From positions 1-46,878 of the forward strand of contig DATKDT010000136.1 of NCBI GenBank assembly GCA_035512575.1: a stretch of DNA of 46,878 bases. Reading direction: 5' to 3'. Source of the stretch: JALYRV01 sp035512575. Its GTDB lineage: Bacteria > Acidobacteriota > Vicinamibacteria > Vicinamibacterales > SCN-69-37. The notes below the pieces were generated by a model that saw only the letters and a list, made by a program, of their open reading frames with translations, had not been told where the DNA came from and searched no databases. Below are positions 1 to 6,941 of the stretch, in pieces (positions within the stretch are counted from its first letter, which is position 1; the number at the start of each line of letters is the position of its first letter). The position numbers were made by a program, and so were the translations under genes.

Positions 1-294
1 GCCGACCTCGGGCCCGGCGACTGCTTCGGCGAGATGTCGCTCGTCACCGGCGAGCCGCGCGCCGCGAGCGTCGCCGCCCGCGGCGACTGCCTCGCCATCG
101 AGATTCCCGCCGACGCCTTCGCGGAACTCGCACGCGTCAATCCCGTCGCCGTCGAGCGCGTCGCGGCCCTCGCGGCCGAACGCCGAGGCCCCCTCGAAGC
201 CGCCCGGCTCGCCGCGCACGCCGGCGCTCCGGCCACGGTGACCGGAGGGCTGCTCTCACGGATGAAGCGATGGATGTTAAAGACGAAAGACTGA
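1..294 (+). CDS. Cyclic nucleotide-binding domain protein, C-terminal part (5' end outside the window)
   Basis: The reading frame is open from base 1 and encodes the end of a cNMP-binding fold. The phosphate-binding cassette is visible as GDCFGEMSLVTGEPRAAS, with the FGE...L...RAAS pattern that holds the cyclic-nucleotide phosphate. A helical tail follows, then a basic end (SRMKRWMLKTKD). Proteins with this C-terminal arrangement include MscS-like mechanosensitive channels and Crp-type regulators. No HTH follows the cassette, which argues against a Crp regulator; a channel or other membrane protein is a guess. The last codons (LKTKD and the TGA) are supplied by the repeat element that starts near base 276, so the native C-terminus has probably been replaced. 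Confidence 0.7.
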   Translation, partial: ADLGPGDCFGEMSLVTGEPRAASVAARGDCLAIEIPADAFAELARVNPVAVERVAALAAERRGPLEAARLAAHAGAPATVTGGLLSRMKRWMLKTKD

Positions 295-344
295 AGACTG
301 AAGACTGAAGGCAAGACTAAAGACTAAAGACTAAAGACGAAAGG
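276..344. repeat. Heptamer array, family A, left arm
   Basis: About nine degenerate 7-bp words of the type AAGACTG/AAGACTA run in tandem. The array opens with GTTAAAGACGAAAGACTGA, which also ends the reading frame of the upstream gene. It is the inverted partner of the array at 756-811: read on the minus strand, that array begins with the same AAAGACGAAAGACTGAAGAC and shares the internal GGCAAGAC word. The two arms bracket the four-helix-bundle gene. Confidence 0.85.
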
Positions 345-346
345 TT

Positions 347-378
347 GGCACGCTCGTCGCTTTCGGGGCGAGCGTGCC
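347..378 (+). promoter_or_regulatory. Perfect hairpin covering the start codon of the four-helix-bundle gene
   Basis: GGCACGCTCG (347-356) pairs perfectly with CGAGCGTGCC (369-378), giving a 10-bp GC-rich stem and a 12-nt loop. The only plausible start codon, GTG at 374-376, lies in the 3' strand of the stem, so the folded mRNA would hide it. An in-frame stop at 332 excludes a start further upstream. No Shine-Dalgarno sequence is evident between the array and the gene. Confidence 0.65.
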
Positions 379-730
379 GAGATACACGACCGACCTCCGG
401 CAACGGTCCAAGGACTTTGCCGTTGCCGCTTATGGGCTTTCCAAAGACACCCGCGCGCGCCATCCGGCGTTGCGCAACGCCTGTGATCAGATGTTCGACG
501 CCGCCAGCAGCGTCGGCGCCAATCTCGCTGAAAACGATGGACTTAACACGCGCAAGGAACTCGCCGCACGCTACGCGATAGCCCTCAGAGAAGCGAAGGA
601 AACCAAGTACTGGCTGGACGTGCTCCACGGAGCCGAGCCCACCCTCGAACCCCAGACCGCGCCCCTGATCGCCGAGTGCAAAGAGTTCATCGCGATGATG
701 ACGACGGCGCTTAAGAAACTGCGTACTTAA
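374..730 (+). CDS. Four-helix-bundle protein (23S rRNA IVS-encoded / S23 family)
   Basis: This 118-residue protein is entirely helical in character and matches the four-helix-bundle family first seen in intervening sequences of 23S rRNA and also present as stand-alone chromosomal genes. Diagnostic stretches are LRQRSKDFAVAAYGLSKD at the start, SSVGANLAENDG in the middle (family pattern SxxxNIAEG) and LREAKETKYWLDVL. The family forms pentameric barrels; the diversity-generating-retroelement accessory protein Avd has the same fold. The cellular role of stand-alone members is unknown. The gene sits alone between inverted family-A arrays and has a GTG start inside a hairpin. Length is normal, so it is probably intact. 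Confidence 0.85.
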   Translation: MPRYTTDLRQRSKDFAVAAYGLSKDTRARHPALRNACDQMFDAASSVGANLAENDGLNTRKELAARYAIALREAKETKYWLDVLHGAEPTLEPQTAPLIAECKEFIAMMTTALKKLRT

Positions 731-755
731 TCCTAGGTCGCCGCCCCCACGGCTT

Positions 756-811
756 GCGTCTTTAGTCTTCCGTCTTGCCTTTAGTCTTAAGTCTTCAGTC
801 TTTCGTCTTTA
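756..811. repeat. Heptamer array, family A, right arm (inverted)
   Basis: Tandem degenerate GTCTTTA/GTCTTCA words form the inverted partner of the array at 276-344. On the minus strand it opens with TAAAGACGAAAGACTGAAG, and that TAA is the stop codon of the exported protein encoded at 809-1345. Both arms therefore start at the 3' end of a gene. The DNA between base 731 and this arm shows nothing else. Confidence 0.85.
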
Positions 812-1345
812 CCTGATCCCCCTGTACCCCCGCTCGTATCCTTCCCTGAACGCCTGCCGGTACGCCGTCTTCCACTGCTCGCGCGTGCCATACCGGCGGT
901 CGTAGCCGCGGTCGCCCTCGCGATAGCGCTTCGCCCGCACCGGATCGAACCGATCCCCGTCGCGCCCGTCCTCGAGCCCCTGCCGGTAGCCGTCTTCGAA
1001 GCCGGCGGCCGTCGCGGGATCGGCGTACACGCCGCCACCGTACCCGCCGCGATCATTCCGCCTGTATGCCTCCGTATAGCCTCGCTCGAACCCGTCACGG
1101 AAGGCGCGGTTCCCCGCGCGCTGCCAGTCGCGCTCGTCGCGATAGTTGAACCGCTCGCCGCGCCGCGCGTCGGTCTCGCCGGCCCGGACGCCAAGCCGGA
1201 AGCCCTGATCGAACTGCGCCTGCGACGTGCTCGCCCGTGGAAAGCCGCGTCCGCCCTGCGCGTAGGCGACGCCGCACGCGCTCGTGGCGACGAGCGCCAG
1301 GACGCCAATCATGCCCGCGGCCAGGCGTGTGATGGATGAAGACAT
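809..1345 (-). CDS. Exported Gly/Arg/Asp-rich repeat protein of unknown function
   Basis: A 178-residue protein begins with a signal peptide (about residues 1-29, ending AYAQ). The mature part repeats a short motif of the form FxxGFxxGxxAG or YxDGYxxGLxDG, for example FDQGFRLGVRAGETDA, FRDGFERGYTEAYR and FEDGYRQGLEDGRDGD. Highly charged tandem Y/F-G motifs of this kind occur in small exported proteins of Acidobacteriota with no assigned role; the pattern suggests an extended or amphipathic envelope protein. The stop codon TAA lies within the flanking heptamer array. I know of no characterised homologue. Confidence 0.7.
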   Translation of the reverse strand: MSSSITRLAAGMIGVLALVATSACGVAYAQGGRGFPRASTSQAQFDQGFRLGVRAGETDARRGERFNYRDERDWQRAGNRAFRDGFERGYTEAYRRNDRGGYGGGVYADPATAAGFEDGYRQGLEDGRDGDRFDPVRAKRYREGDRGYDRRYGTREQWKTAYRQAFREGYERGYRGIR

Positions 1346-1404
1346 GGTGCACTCCGTTGCTCGTGGCGGCTGGCACGAGGCGCTAGTGCAAACGGATTGC
1401 CGGA

Positions 1405-1480
1405 GCGAAAAATTAGGGACAGACCCGAATTTCCGCCGGAATTCTCAGAGCGGAAATTCGGGTCTGTCCCCATTTTTCGC
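1405..1480. repeat. REP-like palindrome with GGGACAGACCC core
   Basis: Arms at 1405-1436 and 1450-1480 are reverse complements apart from one small mismatch/indel near the outer third. Each contains GGGACAGACCCGAATTTCCG. The loop is about 13 nt. GGGGACAGACCC palindromes are familiar REP-type elements scattered in many bacterial genomes and moved by REP-associated tyrosine transposases in trans; no such transposase is in this window. The element begins 2 nt beyond the stop codon of the gene at 1483-2013 and could fold as a terminator in its transcript. Confidence 0.85.
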
Positions 1481-1482
1481 CT

Positions 1483-2013
1483 TCACTGCGTCCAAACGAG
1501 GACGCGCTTGCCCCGGCGGTCGCGATGATCCAGCAGCAGCGCCGGGCCGTAGCGCTCGAGCTCCTCGGCCGACAGCCGCAGGTCGTCGAAGTTGACGCCG
1601 TCGCCCGATCCCAGCTTGATGTTCTCGCGCCCCATGCGCAGCATCCAGAACGGAATCGACACCCGCACAATCCGCGAGTCCTCATCGTCGTACGCCATCA
1701 CGTGCATCGTCTGCGGCTTCTCCGCGGGCGGGGTGTCGGGCGGACGCCGCGACAGCGTCACGCGCTGGTCGTCGTCGAGCGTGATGAGCGGCGCGTCCTT
1801 GAAGCGCGCGCGCACCTCCTCGAACGACGCGCCGGCCTGCACCGGCGTCGCCTGCTCCATCCGCATGTTGTTGGCGAGGAAATAGAAGCCGAAGGCCGCG
1901 AAGCCGACGATGCAGACGACGATGAAGAGGACGACGCCGAGGACGATCCAGAGCGCCTTGCGCGACTTGCGGGGAGGGGCGTCCGTGCCCGGGGAGCCGG
2001 GGTGTGTCGCCAT
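1483..2013 (-). CDS. Single-pass membrane protein of unknown function
   Basis: The 176-residue product has a basic, proline-rich cytoplasmic start, one strong transmembrane segment (about residues 20-46) and a soluble domain of about 125 residues outside. That domain has the look of a small beta-rich sensor (ASFEEVRARFKDAPLITLDDDQ, then MHVMAYDDEDSRIVRVSIPFWMLRMG), but I do not recognise the family. It starts 6 nt downstream of the stop of the TPR gene, and together with the cyclodeaminase-family gene the three run in the same direction as a likely operon. The operon ends in the REP-like palindrome. Confidence 0.7.
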   Translation of the reverse strand: MATHPGSPGTDAPPRKSRKALWIVLGVVLFIVVCIVGFAAFGFYFLANNMRMEQATPVQAGASFEEVRARFKDAPLITLDDDQRVTLSRRPPDTPPAEKPQTMHVMAYDDEDSRIVRVSIPFWMLRMGRENIKLGSGDGVNFDDLRLSAEELERYGPALLLDHRDRRGKRVLVWTQ

Positions 2014-2019
2014 GGTGCC

Positions 2020-3180
2020 CTAACGATAGCCCGATCCGGCCAGGCGCGCAGCTTCTTCCGTGCAGGCCGGATCCTGGTTCGCGGCGCAGATGCCGGAACC
2101 GCGCTGATAGAGCGCGATGGCCGCCGCGCGGTTGCCTTCGAGGTCGGCCGCCTTCCCGAGCTCCACGGTGATGCGGCCCTGCACCCAGCCGAGCGGCCCC
2201 TGCGCGAGCGCCGCTTCCAGATCGCGCCGCGCATCGGCCGGCTTGCGCAGCAGGATGCGCGCGCTGCCGCGCTTGTACAGCCACAACGCGCGCTCGCCCG
2301 GCATCTTCGCGCGGGTGTCCGCATCGAGCTTGCGCAGGCCTTCGGTGAGCACGGCCTCGGCCTCGGCGCCGCGGCCCGCGCGCACAGACGTGGCGCCACG
2401 CTCGAGCCACAACAGCCGGTTGCGCGGGAAGCGCCGCTGCAGCTCGCCCAGCAGCCGCAGCGCGTCGTCGAACCGCCTCTCGCGGTTGTACATGAGGATG
2501 AGCGCGAAGCGCGCTTCGATCTCCGTCTCGCGATGGCGCGCCGCCGCCTCGATCAGCTGGATGCCGCGTTCCTTGCCGCCCCCGAAGCCCACGATATATG
2601 CCGCCCATCGGGCGGGCAGCGAGAGCACCGACACGATGTAGCGATAGGTGCCGACGACGAGCCCGGCGTCGTGCCGGCTCGCGTCGCGCTCGAGGACGTC
2701 CTCGTGCAGGTTGTAGGCGCGCCGCGCGGCTCTGAAGGCCGCGCCGATGCGGCCCTCGATGGTGGCGACGTACGACGCCTGCAGGCCGAGCGCGGCGCCG
2801 AGGTCGTACATCGCCTCGACATCGCCGCGATTCGCCTTCACGCGCCGCTCGCCCAGCTCGATCGCCTTGCCGACGTACGCCCTGAAGTCGCCCTCGAGGC
2901 TGGCCGGCGGCTTCGGCAGCTTGAAGTCGGAGCGCGTCACGCCGCCCATATAGGAATCCACGGTGACCGATCCGCGCAGGAACAGAATCTTGAGCCACGT
3001 CACGATGGCGACGTGGCGGTGCGCATCGGTGCTCTGCGGATCCGCCGCGGCCGCCCCCTTCAGCAGCCTGATTGACTCGTCGTGATCGAGGTTGTACGCG
3101 AGCTCGTAGGCGCGCGCGTAGGTGGCCTCGGGCGAAGCAGGCTGTGCGGCGGCCAGCGACAGGAGCAGCAGATAGGTCAT
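2020..3180 (-). CDS. Exported TPR-like protein
   Basis: I place the start at ATG 3178-3180. It overlaps the stop of the upstream gene as ATGA, and gives a short hydrophobic leader (TYLLLLSLAAAQPA); the frame extends further upstream only through the neighbouring gene. The 386-residue product is helical with repeated alanine-rich pairs typical of tetratricopeptide repeats: YARAYELAYNLDHDESIRLL near the N-terminus, and later FALILMYNRERRFDDALRLL and RDLEAALAQGPLGWVQGRI. The C-terminus carries two cysteines (GICAANQDPACTEEAARLAG), possibly a disulfide. It is probably a periplasmic scaffold; the partner is unknown. Confidence 0.75.
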   Translation of the reverse strand: MTYLLLLSLAAAQPASPEATYARAYELAYNLDHDESIRLLKGAAAADPQSTDAHRHVAIVTWLKILFLRGSVTVDSYMGGVTRSDFKLPKPPASLEGDFRAYVGKAIELGERRVKANRGDVEAMYDLGAALGLQASYVATIEGRIGAAFRAARRAYNLHEDVLERDASRHDAGLVVGTYRYIVSVLSLPARWAAYIVGFGGGKERGIQLIEAAARHRETEIEARFALILMYNRERRFDDALRLLGELQRRFPRNRLLWLERGATSVRAGRGAEAEAVLTEGLRKLDADTRAKMPGERALWLYKRGSARILLRKPADARRDLEAALAQGPLGWVQGRITVELGKAADLEGNRAAAIALYQRGSGICAANQDPACTEEAARLAGSGYR

Positions 3181-4166
3181 GAAAGGTAATGCGTAATTCC
3201 CAATCCTGCCGCCTTGGCGCGCTGGAGCACCAGGTGCGCGGCGACGACGTCCTCGACCGCGAGGCCCAGTGACTTGAAGATTGTGACGCCGGCATCGTCC
3301 TCGCGGCCGGGCGCGCGGCCCGCACAAATCTCGCCCAGCTCGGCCGAGATGGTTACGTTCGCGCCGTCCTGTTGCGCCAGCAGGATGTCGCCGGCCTCTT
3401 TCATCGCCGCGTCGCGCGAGTCGACGATGACGCGCGCGCGGGCCATGAGCGCGGCCGGCATCTCGCGCTGATTCGGGCGGCAGGCGCCGACGCCGATCAC
3501 GTGCGTGCCGCCGGCAATCCAGCCGTCTTCGATGACCGGCGTCGCGGCCGACGTCACGAGCACGACGACGTCGGCGCCTTCCGCGGCCTGCTGCGCGCCG
3601 GTAGTGGGCCGGACTTTCAGGTCCGGCTCGTTCGGTCCGAGGAGTTTCTCGATATCTTTCGCCGCCGCCTCGCGATGTGCGGCGGTCGGACTCCAGATGC
3701 GGAATTCGCTGACGTCGAGCACGCGCGACAGCGCGTCGGCGTGGCTCCGCGCCTGGACTCCCGCGCCGATGATGGCGACGACGTGCGAGCCGGCGCGCGC
3801 GAGATGGCGGGCAGATACCGCCGACACGGCGGCGGTGCGCGCCTCGGTGATGTAACGGCCGTCGAGAATGGCCTCGAGCGCGCCGGTGTCGTGATCGATC
3901 AGGACGATGGTGGCGAGATGCGAGGGGAGGCCGCGATCGTGGTTCGCGGGGACGACGGTGACGAGCTTCATGCCTGCCGCAGCCGGGGAGGCGAGCGCCG
4001 CGGGCATGACGCCGAAGAATCCGTGCGTGCCGAGCTCGACAATCGAACGGACCGGCTGCTTCACCTGATCCGTGGAAAACAGCGCGAGCGCGTCCTGCAT
4101 GGCGTCGATGAGGTCGCTCATCGGCAGCAGCTGCCTGACGTCCTGTTCACTCAACAAAAGGGCCAT
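3177..4166 (-). CDS. Ornithine cyclodeaminase / mu-crystallin family protein
   Basis: The 329-residue protein is full length for this NAD(P)-dependent family, which includes ornithine cyclodeaminase, alanine dehydrogenase of the mu-crystallin type and delta1-piperideine/pyrroline-2-carboxylate reductases. Visible signatures are the substrate lysine in AAGMKLVTVVPAN (K67), the arginine in ITEARTAAVSAVSARHLA (R110) and the Rossmann glycines in VVAIIGAGVQARSHADAL (residues 129-146). Exact substrate cannot be told from sequence; a reductase of cyclic imino acids from hydroxyproline or lysine breakdown would fit the nearby proline-racemase-family gene. A -10-like TAAGAT (4176-4181, minus strand) lies 9 nt before the start, suggesting a leaderless mRNA. 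Confidence 0.85.
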   Translation of the reverse strand: MALLLSEQDVRQLLPMSDLIDAMQDALALFSTDQVKQPVRSIVELGTHGFFGVMPAALASPAAAGMKLVTVVPANHDRGLPSHLATIVLIDHDTGALEAILDGRYITEARTAAVSAVSARHLARAGSHVVAIIGAGVQARSHADALSRVLDVSEFRIWSPTAAHREAAAKDIEKLLGPNEPDLKVRPTTGAQQAAEGADVVVLVTSAATPVIEDGWIAGGTHVIGVGACRPNQREMPAALMARARVIVDSRDAAMKEAGDILLAQQDGANVTISAELGEICAGRAPGREDDAGVTIFKSLGLAVEDVVAAHLVLQRAKAAGLGITHYLS

Positions 4167-4249
4167 ATGACCAGCATCTTAGTCCTGCCGAGCCGATCGT
4201 GCCGCCGGCTCAGCAGGGCGGTGGCATCGAGGTTGCGGTACCTGTTCTC

Positions 4250-5035
4250 GTGAAGAAACTCGCTCTCGTGATCGTCTTCCTGCTGGTGCTGCCGGGCTTC
4301 GGCCCGCCGGCGGGCGCGCAGGATCCCGCGATCTACAGCATGGTGTCGGACCTGCGGCAGCAGAGCCACGCGGATGCCCTGACGATCAAGGAAGAGTACC
4401 GGTCGATGATGGACACGGCGATGTTCGAGGACCGCGAGCATCTCCGCCGCGCGACCGACGCGGGCGAGCTCGTCCTCGTCTCGACCGTCGAGCTTTCACA
4501 CGTGTATCCGAGGTTGAGCGGCCAGTCGCCGATTGGAGAGAAGGACCTCGAGCATCAGCCTCTCTACGTCGCGCTGAGGCCGGCCGCGATGGGCATGCTG
4601 ATCGACATCACAGAGCGCGTGCAGTACGGCTCGCTCGAGTTGACGAGCCTGGTGCGCACCGCGGAGTACCAGAAGGCGCTGATGCGAGGCAACGGCAACG
4701 CGAACACCGACGTGCCGACGCATGCCATGGGCTACGCGATCGACATCGGACTGAAGTTCATGCCGCCCGACACCGCCACCGAGCTGCGGCGCGTGCTCGA
4801 GGAGATGCGCGCGGCCGGCGACATCTATTTCATCGCCGAAGCGAACCAGCTGACGTTTCACATCGTGCCGGTGCCGTCGCGCATCCCGCACTTCGAAGCG
4901 CTGTATCACCAGACGGTGGCCGCGGCCGCGCAGCCCGAGCCCGCGCCTGAGCCCGTGCCGGTCTACGACACGCCCGACACCTTCGGCTCGCGCGTCGCCG
5001 GCATCTGGTCGTGGATCACTGGTTTGTTTGATTAG
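4250..5035 (+). CDS. Exported M15-like (D-Ala-D-Ala carboxypeptidase-fold) protein
   Basis: I prefer GTG 4250 over GTG 4199, because VKKLALVIVFLLVLPGFG is a clean signal peptide start; the longer version puts 17 polar residues ahead of it. The 261-residue product carries SLVRTAEYQKALM followed by THAMGYAIDI, the H-x6-D zinc motif of M15/DUF5715-type peptidases, and a later histidine in LTFHIVPV. These resemble Zn ligands of enzymes that trim peptidoglycan peptides or act as D,D-carboxypeptidases. The usual HxH near the end is reduced to one visible His, so activity is not certain. A Pro/Glu-rich linker and a short hydrophobic end (IWSWITGLFD) follow. Its last 20 bases overlap the convergent deacetylase gene. 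Confidence 0.7.
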   Translation: MKKLALVIVFLLVLPGFGPPAGAQDPAIYSMVSDLRQQSHADALTIKEEYRSMMDTAMFEDREHLRRATDAGELVLVSTVELSHVYPRLSGQSPIGEKDLEHQPLYVALRPAAMGMLIDITERVQYGSLELTSLVRTAEYQKALMRGNGNANTDVPTHAMGYAIDIGLKFMPPDTATELRRVLEEMRAAGDIYFIAEANQLTFHIVPVPSRIPHFEALYHQTVAAAAQPEPAPEPVPVYDTPDTFGSRVAGIWSWITGLFD

Positions 5036-5918
5036 CCGCTTCGCGCACCGTGTTGGCGTGAATGCGCGCGATGACGTTCACGTCGGCGCAATACCCTCCC
5101 GCCATCGTCAAGACCAACGGCACCCTCAGGCGCGCCGCGAGATCGACGACGCGGCTGTCGCGCTCGCGCAGGCCTTCAATCGAGAGCGCCAGTTTGCCCA
5201 GGCGATCGCCTTCGTAGGGATCGGCGCCGGCCACATAGAAGATCAGCTCCGGTTTCGCGCGATGATGCGCCGTCTCGAGCGCGTCGTCGAGCGCGGCGAG
5301 ATACGCGAGATCGCCCGTGCCGTCGGGCAGCTCGACGTCGAGGTCGCTCTGCTCCTTGCAAAACGGAAAGTTCGACGCGGCGTGCAGCGAGAGCGTGAAG
5401 ACGGAAGCGTCGTCCGCGAAGATGGCGGCGGTGCCGTTGCCCTGATGCACGTCGAGATCGACGATGAGAACTCGACCGATGCTGTGCTCGCGCTGCGCGA
5501 TGCGCGCGGCGACCGCAACATCGTTGAAGACGCAGTAGCCCTCGCCGTGATCGGGAAAGGCGTGATGCGTGCCGCCGGCGAGATTCGCGGATGCGCCGGC
5601 GATGAGCGCCTGGCGGGTAGCGGCGACGGTGGCGCCGACCGAGCGGCGCGCGCGCTCGGCCATCGCGGGACTCCAGGGAAAGCCGATGCGGCGCTGCTCG
5701 ACCGCGTCGAGCGTGCCGTCGATGACCGCGTCGACATAGCGCGGCGTGTGTACGATTCCGAGCTGTTCGCGCGTTGACGCCTCGGGCACCCGAAGGTCGC
5801 CGGCGTCGATGATGCCCTCGCTCACGACCAGCTCCCGCAGCCGCGAGTACTTCGTCATCGGGAAGGTGTGCCCGTCGGGCAGCGGCAGAACGAACTCGTC
5901 CGTGTAATAGGCGACCAC
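5016..5918 (-). CDS. Histone deacetylase family protein (AcuC/acetylpolyamine amidohydrolase-like)
   Basis: The 300-residue product has the arginase-deacetylase fold signatures: GGTHHAF (His118/His119, proton relay), VDLDVHQGNGT (Asp156 and His158, zinc ligands) and YVAGADPYEGD (Asp233, third zinc ligand). Bacterial members remove acetyl groups from acetyl-lysine proteins or from acetylpolyamines. All catalytic residues are present and length is usual, so it should be active. The start is GTG at 5916-5918, read from a -10 TATAGT only 5 nt away that is shared with the divergent proline-racemase-family gene. A deoxyhypusine-synthase-like enzyme elsewhere in the window makes a polyamine substrate thinkable, but this is speculation. 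Confidence 0.88.
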   Translation of the reverse strand: MVAYYTDEFVLPLPDGHTFPMTKYSRLRELVVSEGIIDAGDLRVPEASTREQLGIVHTPRYVDAVIDGTLDAVEQRRIGFPWSPAMAERARRSVGATVAATRQALIAGASANLAGGTHHAFPDHGEGYCVFNDVAVAARIAQREHSIGRVLIVDLDVHQGNGTAAIFADDASVFTLSLHAASNFPFCKEQSDLDVELPDGTGDLAYLAALDDALETAHHRAKPELIFYVAGADPYEGDRLGKLALSIEGLRERDSRVVDLAARLRVPLVLTMAGGYCADVNVIARIHANTVREAANQTNQ

Positions 5919-5939
5919 CGCCGACTATACTGCCGCAGA
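5919..5939. promoter_or_regulatory. Symmetric bidirectional -10 between two divergent leaderless genes
   Basis: Only 21 bp separate the start codons. The octamer ACTATACT (5924-5931) reads TATACT on the plus strand, 8 nt before ATG 5940, and TATAGT on the minus strand, 5 nt before GTG 5918. Transcription from either side would start at or next to the start codon. Confidence 0.6.
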
Positions 5940-6941
5940 ATGCGCACCTTCCGCACCATTGACGCGCACACTGCGGGGGAGCCGCTGCGGCTGATTGTCG
6001 ACGGCTGGCCCGAGCCCGAAGGCGCGACGATTCTGGAGCGCCGTGACTACGCGAAGCGGCGCCAGGATCGCTTTCGCCGCGCGCTGATGCTCGAGCCGCG
6101 CGGGCATGCCGACATGTACGGCGCGCTGCTGACGCCGCCGGAGCGCGAGGGCTCCGACACCGGCGTGCTGTTCATGCACAACGAAGGCTTCAGCACGATG
6201 TGCGGCCACGGCGTCATCGCCGTCGTCACCATCCTCATCGAACGCTTCGAGCAGTATGCGGGGGCGCGGGAGATCGTCCTCGACGTGCCCGCCGGCCGCA
6301 TCGCCGCGCGCGCGCGTGTGACGGTGCGCAAGGACGGATCGCGCCGCGTCGAGAGCGTCGCGTTCGCGAACGTGCCGTCATTCGTGCTGGCCGCCGGCGT
6401 GCCGGTCACGGCGCGGGGCCGCACGTTCCGCGTAGACGTGGCGTTCGGCGGCGCCTTCTATGCCATCTGCGATGCCGAGGGCGCGGGCCTGGGCGTGGCG
6501 CCGGAGCGGCTGCACGACCTGCGCGAGCTGTCAGTCGAGATCCGCGCGCAGGTGGAGAAGGCGGTGCGGGTGGTCCATCCGCTCGAAGGCGGGCTGCACG
6601 GCATCTACGGCACGATCTTCACCGGCCCGCCCAACAGCAGCGCCGCCGACCTGCGCAACGTCACGGTCTTCGCCGACAGGGAAGTCGATCGCTCACCCTG
6701 CGGCAGCGGCACCGCCGCCGTGATGGCCGTACTCGACGCGATGGGCATGCTGCCGGCCGATCACGTCTTCACGCACGAAAGCATCATCGACACGACCTTC
6801 CGCGGCCGCGTCCTCGAGCGCACGATGGTCGCCGACCTGCCCGCCATCGTCGCCGAAATCGAAGGCAGCGCCAGCATTACAGGCGACCATGTCTTCGTGG
6901 TCAGCGACGACGACCCGCTGGCGGAGGGCTTTCGGCTCTAG
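5940..6941 (+). CDS. Proline racemase family enzyme, 4-hydroxyproline epimerase type
   Basis: ATG 5940 gives a 333-residue protein starting RTIDAHTAGEPLRLI, the standard N-terminus of the family. The two acid/base positions are both cysteine: Cys88 in FSTMCGHGV and Cys254 in DRSPCGSGTAA. In this family Cys/Cys marks proline racemases and 4-hydroxyproline 2-epimerases, whereas trans-3-hydroxy-L-proline dehydratases have Thr at the second place. Epimerisation of trans-4-hydroxy-L-proline is the first step of bacterial collagen-hydroxyproline use; proline racemase is the alternative. It overlaps the convergent GGT gene by 4 bp. A 7-nt spacing from the -10 suggests a leaderless mRNA. Confidence 0.87.
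   Translation: MRTFRTIDAHTAGEPLRLIVDGWPEPEGATILERRDYAKRRQDRFRRALMLEPRGHADMYGALLTPPEREGSDTGVLFMHNEGFSTMCGHGVIAVVTILIERFEQYAGAREIVLDVPAGRIAARARVTVRKDGSRRVESVAFANVPSFVLAAGVPVTARGRTFRVDVAFGGAFYAICDAEGAGLGVAPERLHDLRELSVEIRAQVEKAVRVVHPLEGGLHGIYGTIFTGPPNSSAADLRNVTVFADREVDRSPCGSGTAAVMAVLDAMGMLPADHVFTHESIIDTTFRGRVLERTMVADLPAIVAEIEGSASITGDHVFVVSDDDPLAEGFRL

Noticed and set aside
1525..3075. A 516-codon open frame on the plus strand opposite the TPR gene
   Set aside because: It is Arg/Ala/His-rich with no fold pattern and lies opposite a frame with a normal exported TPR protein. Long antisense frames are expected at this GC content; the same holds for those at 6200-8104 and 12088-13692.
4199..4250. Earlier GTG start for the M15-like protein
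   Set aside because: It would put 17 residues before an otherwise ideal signal peptide.
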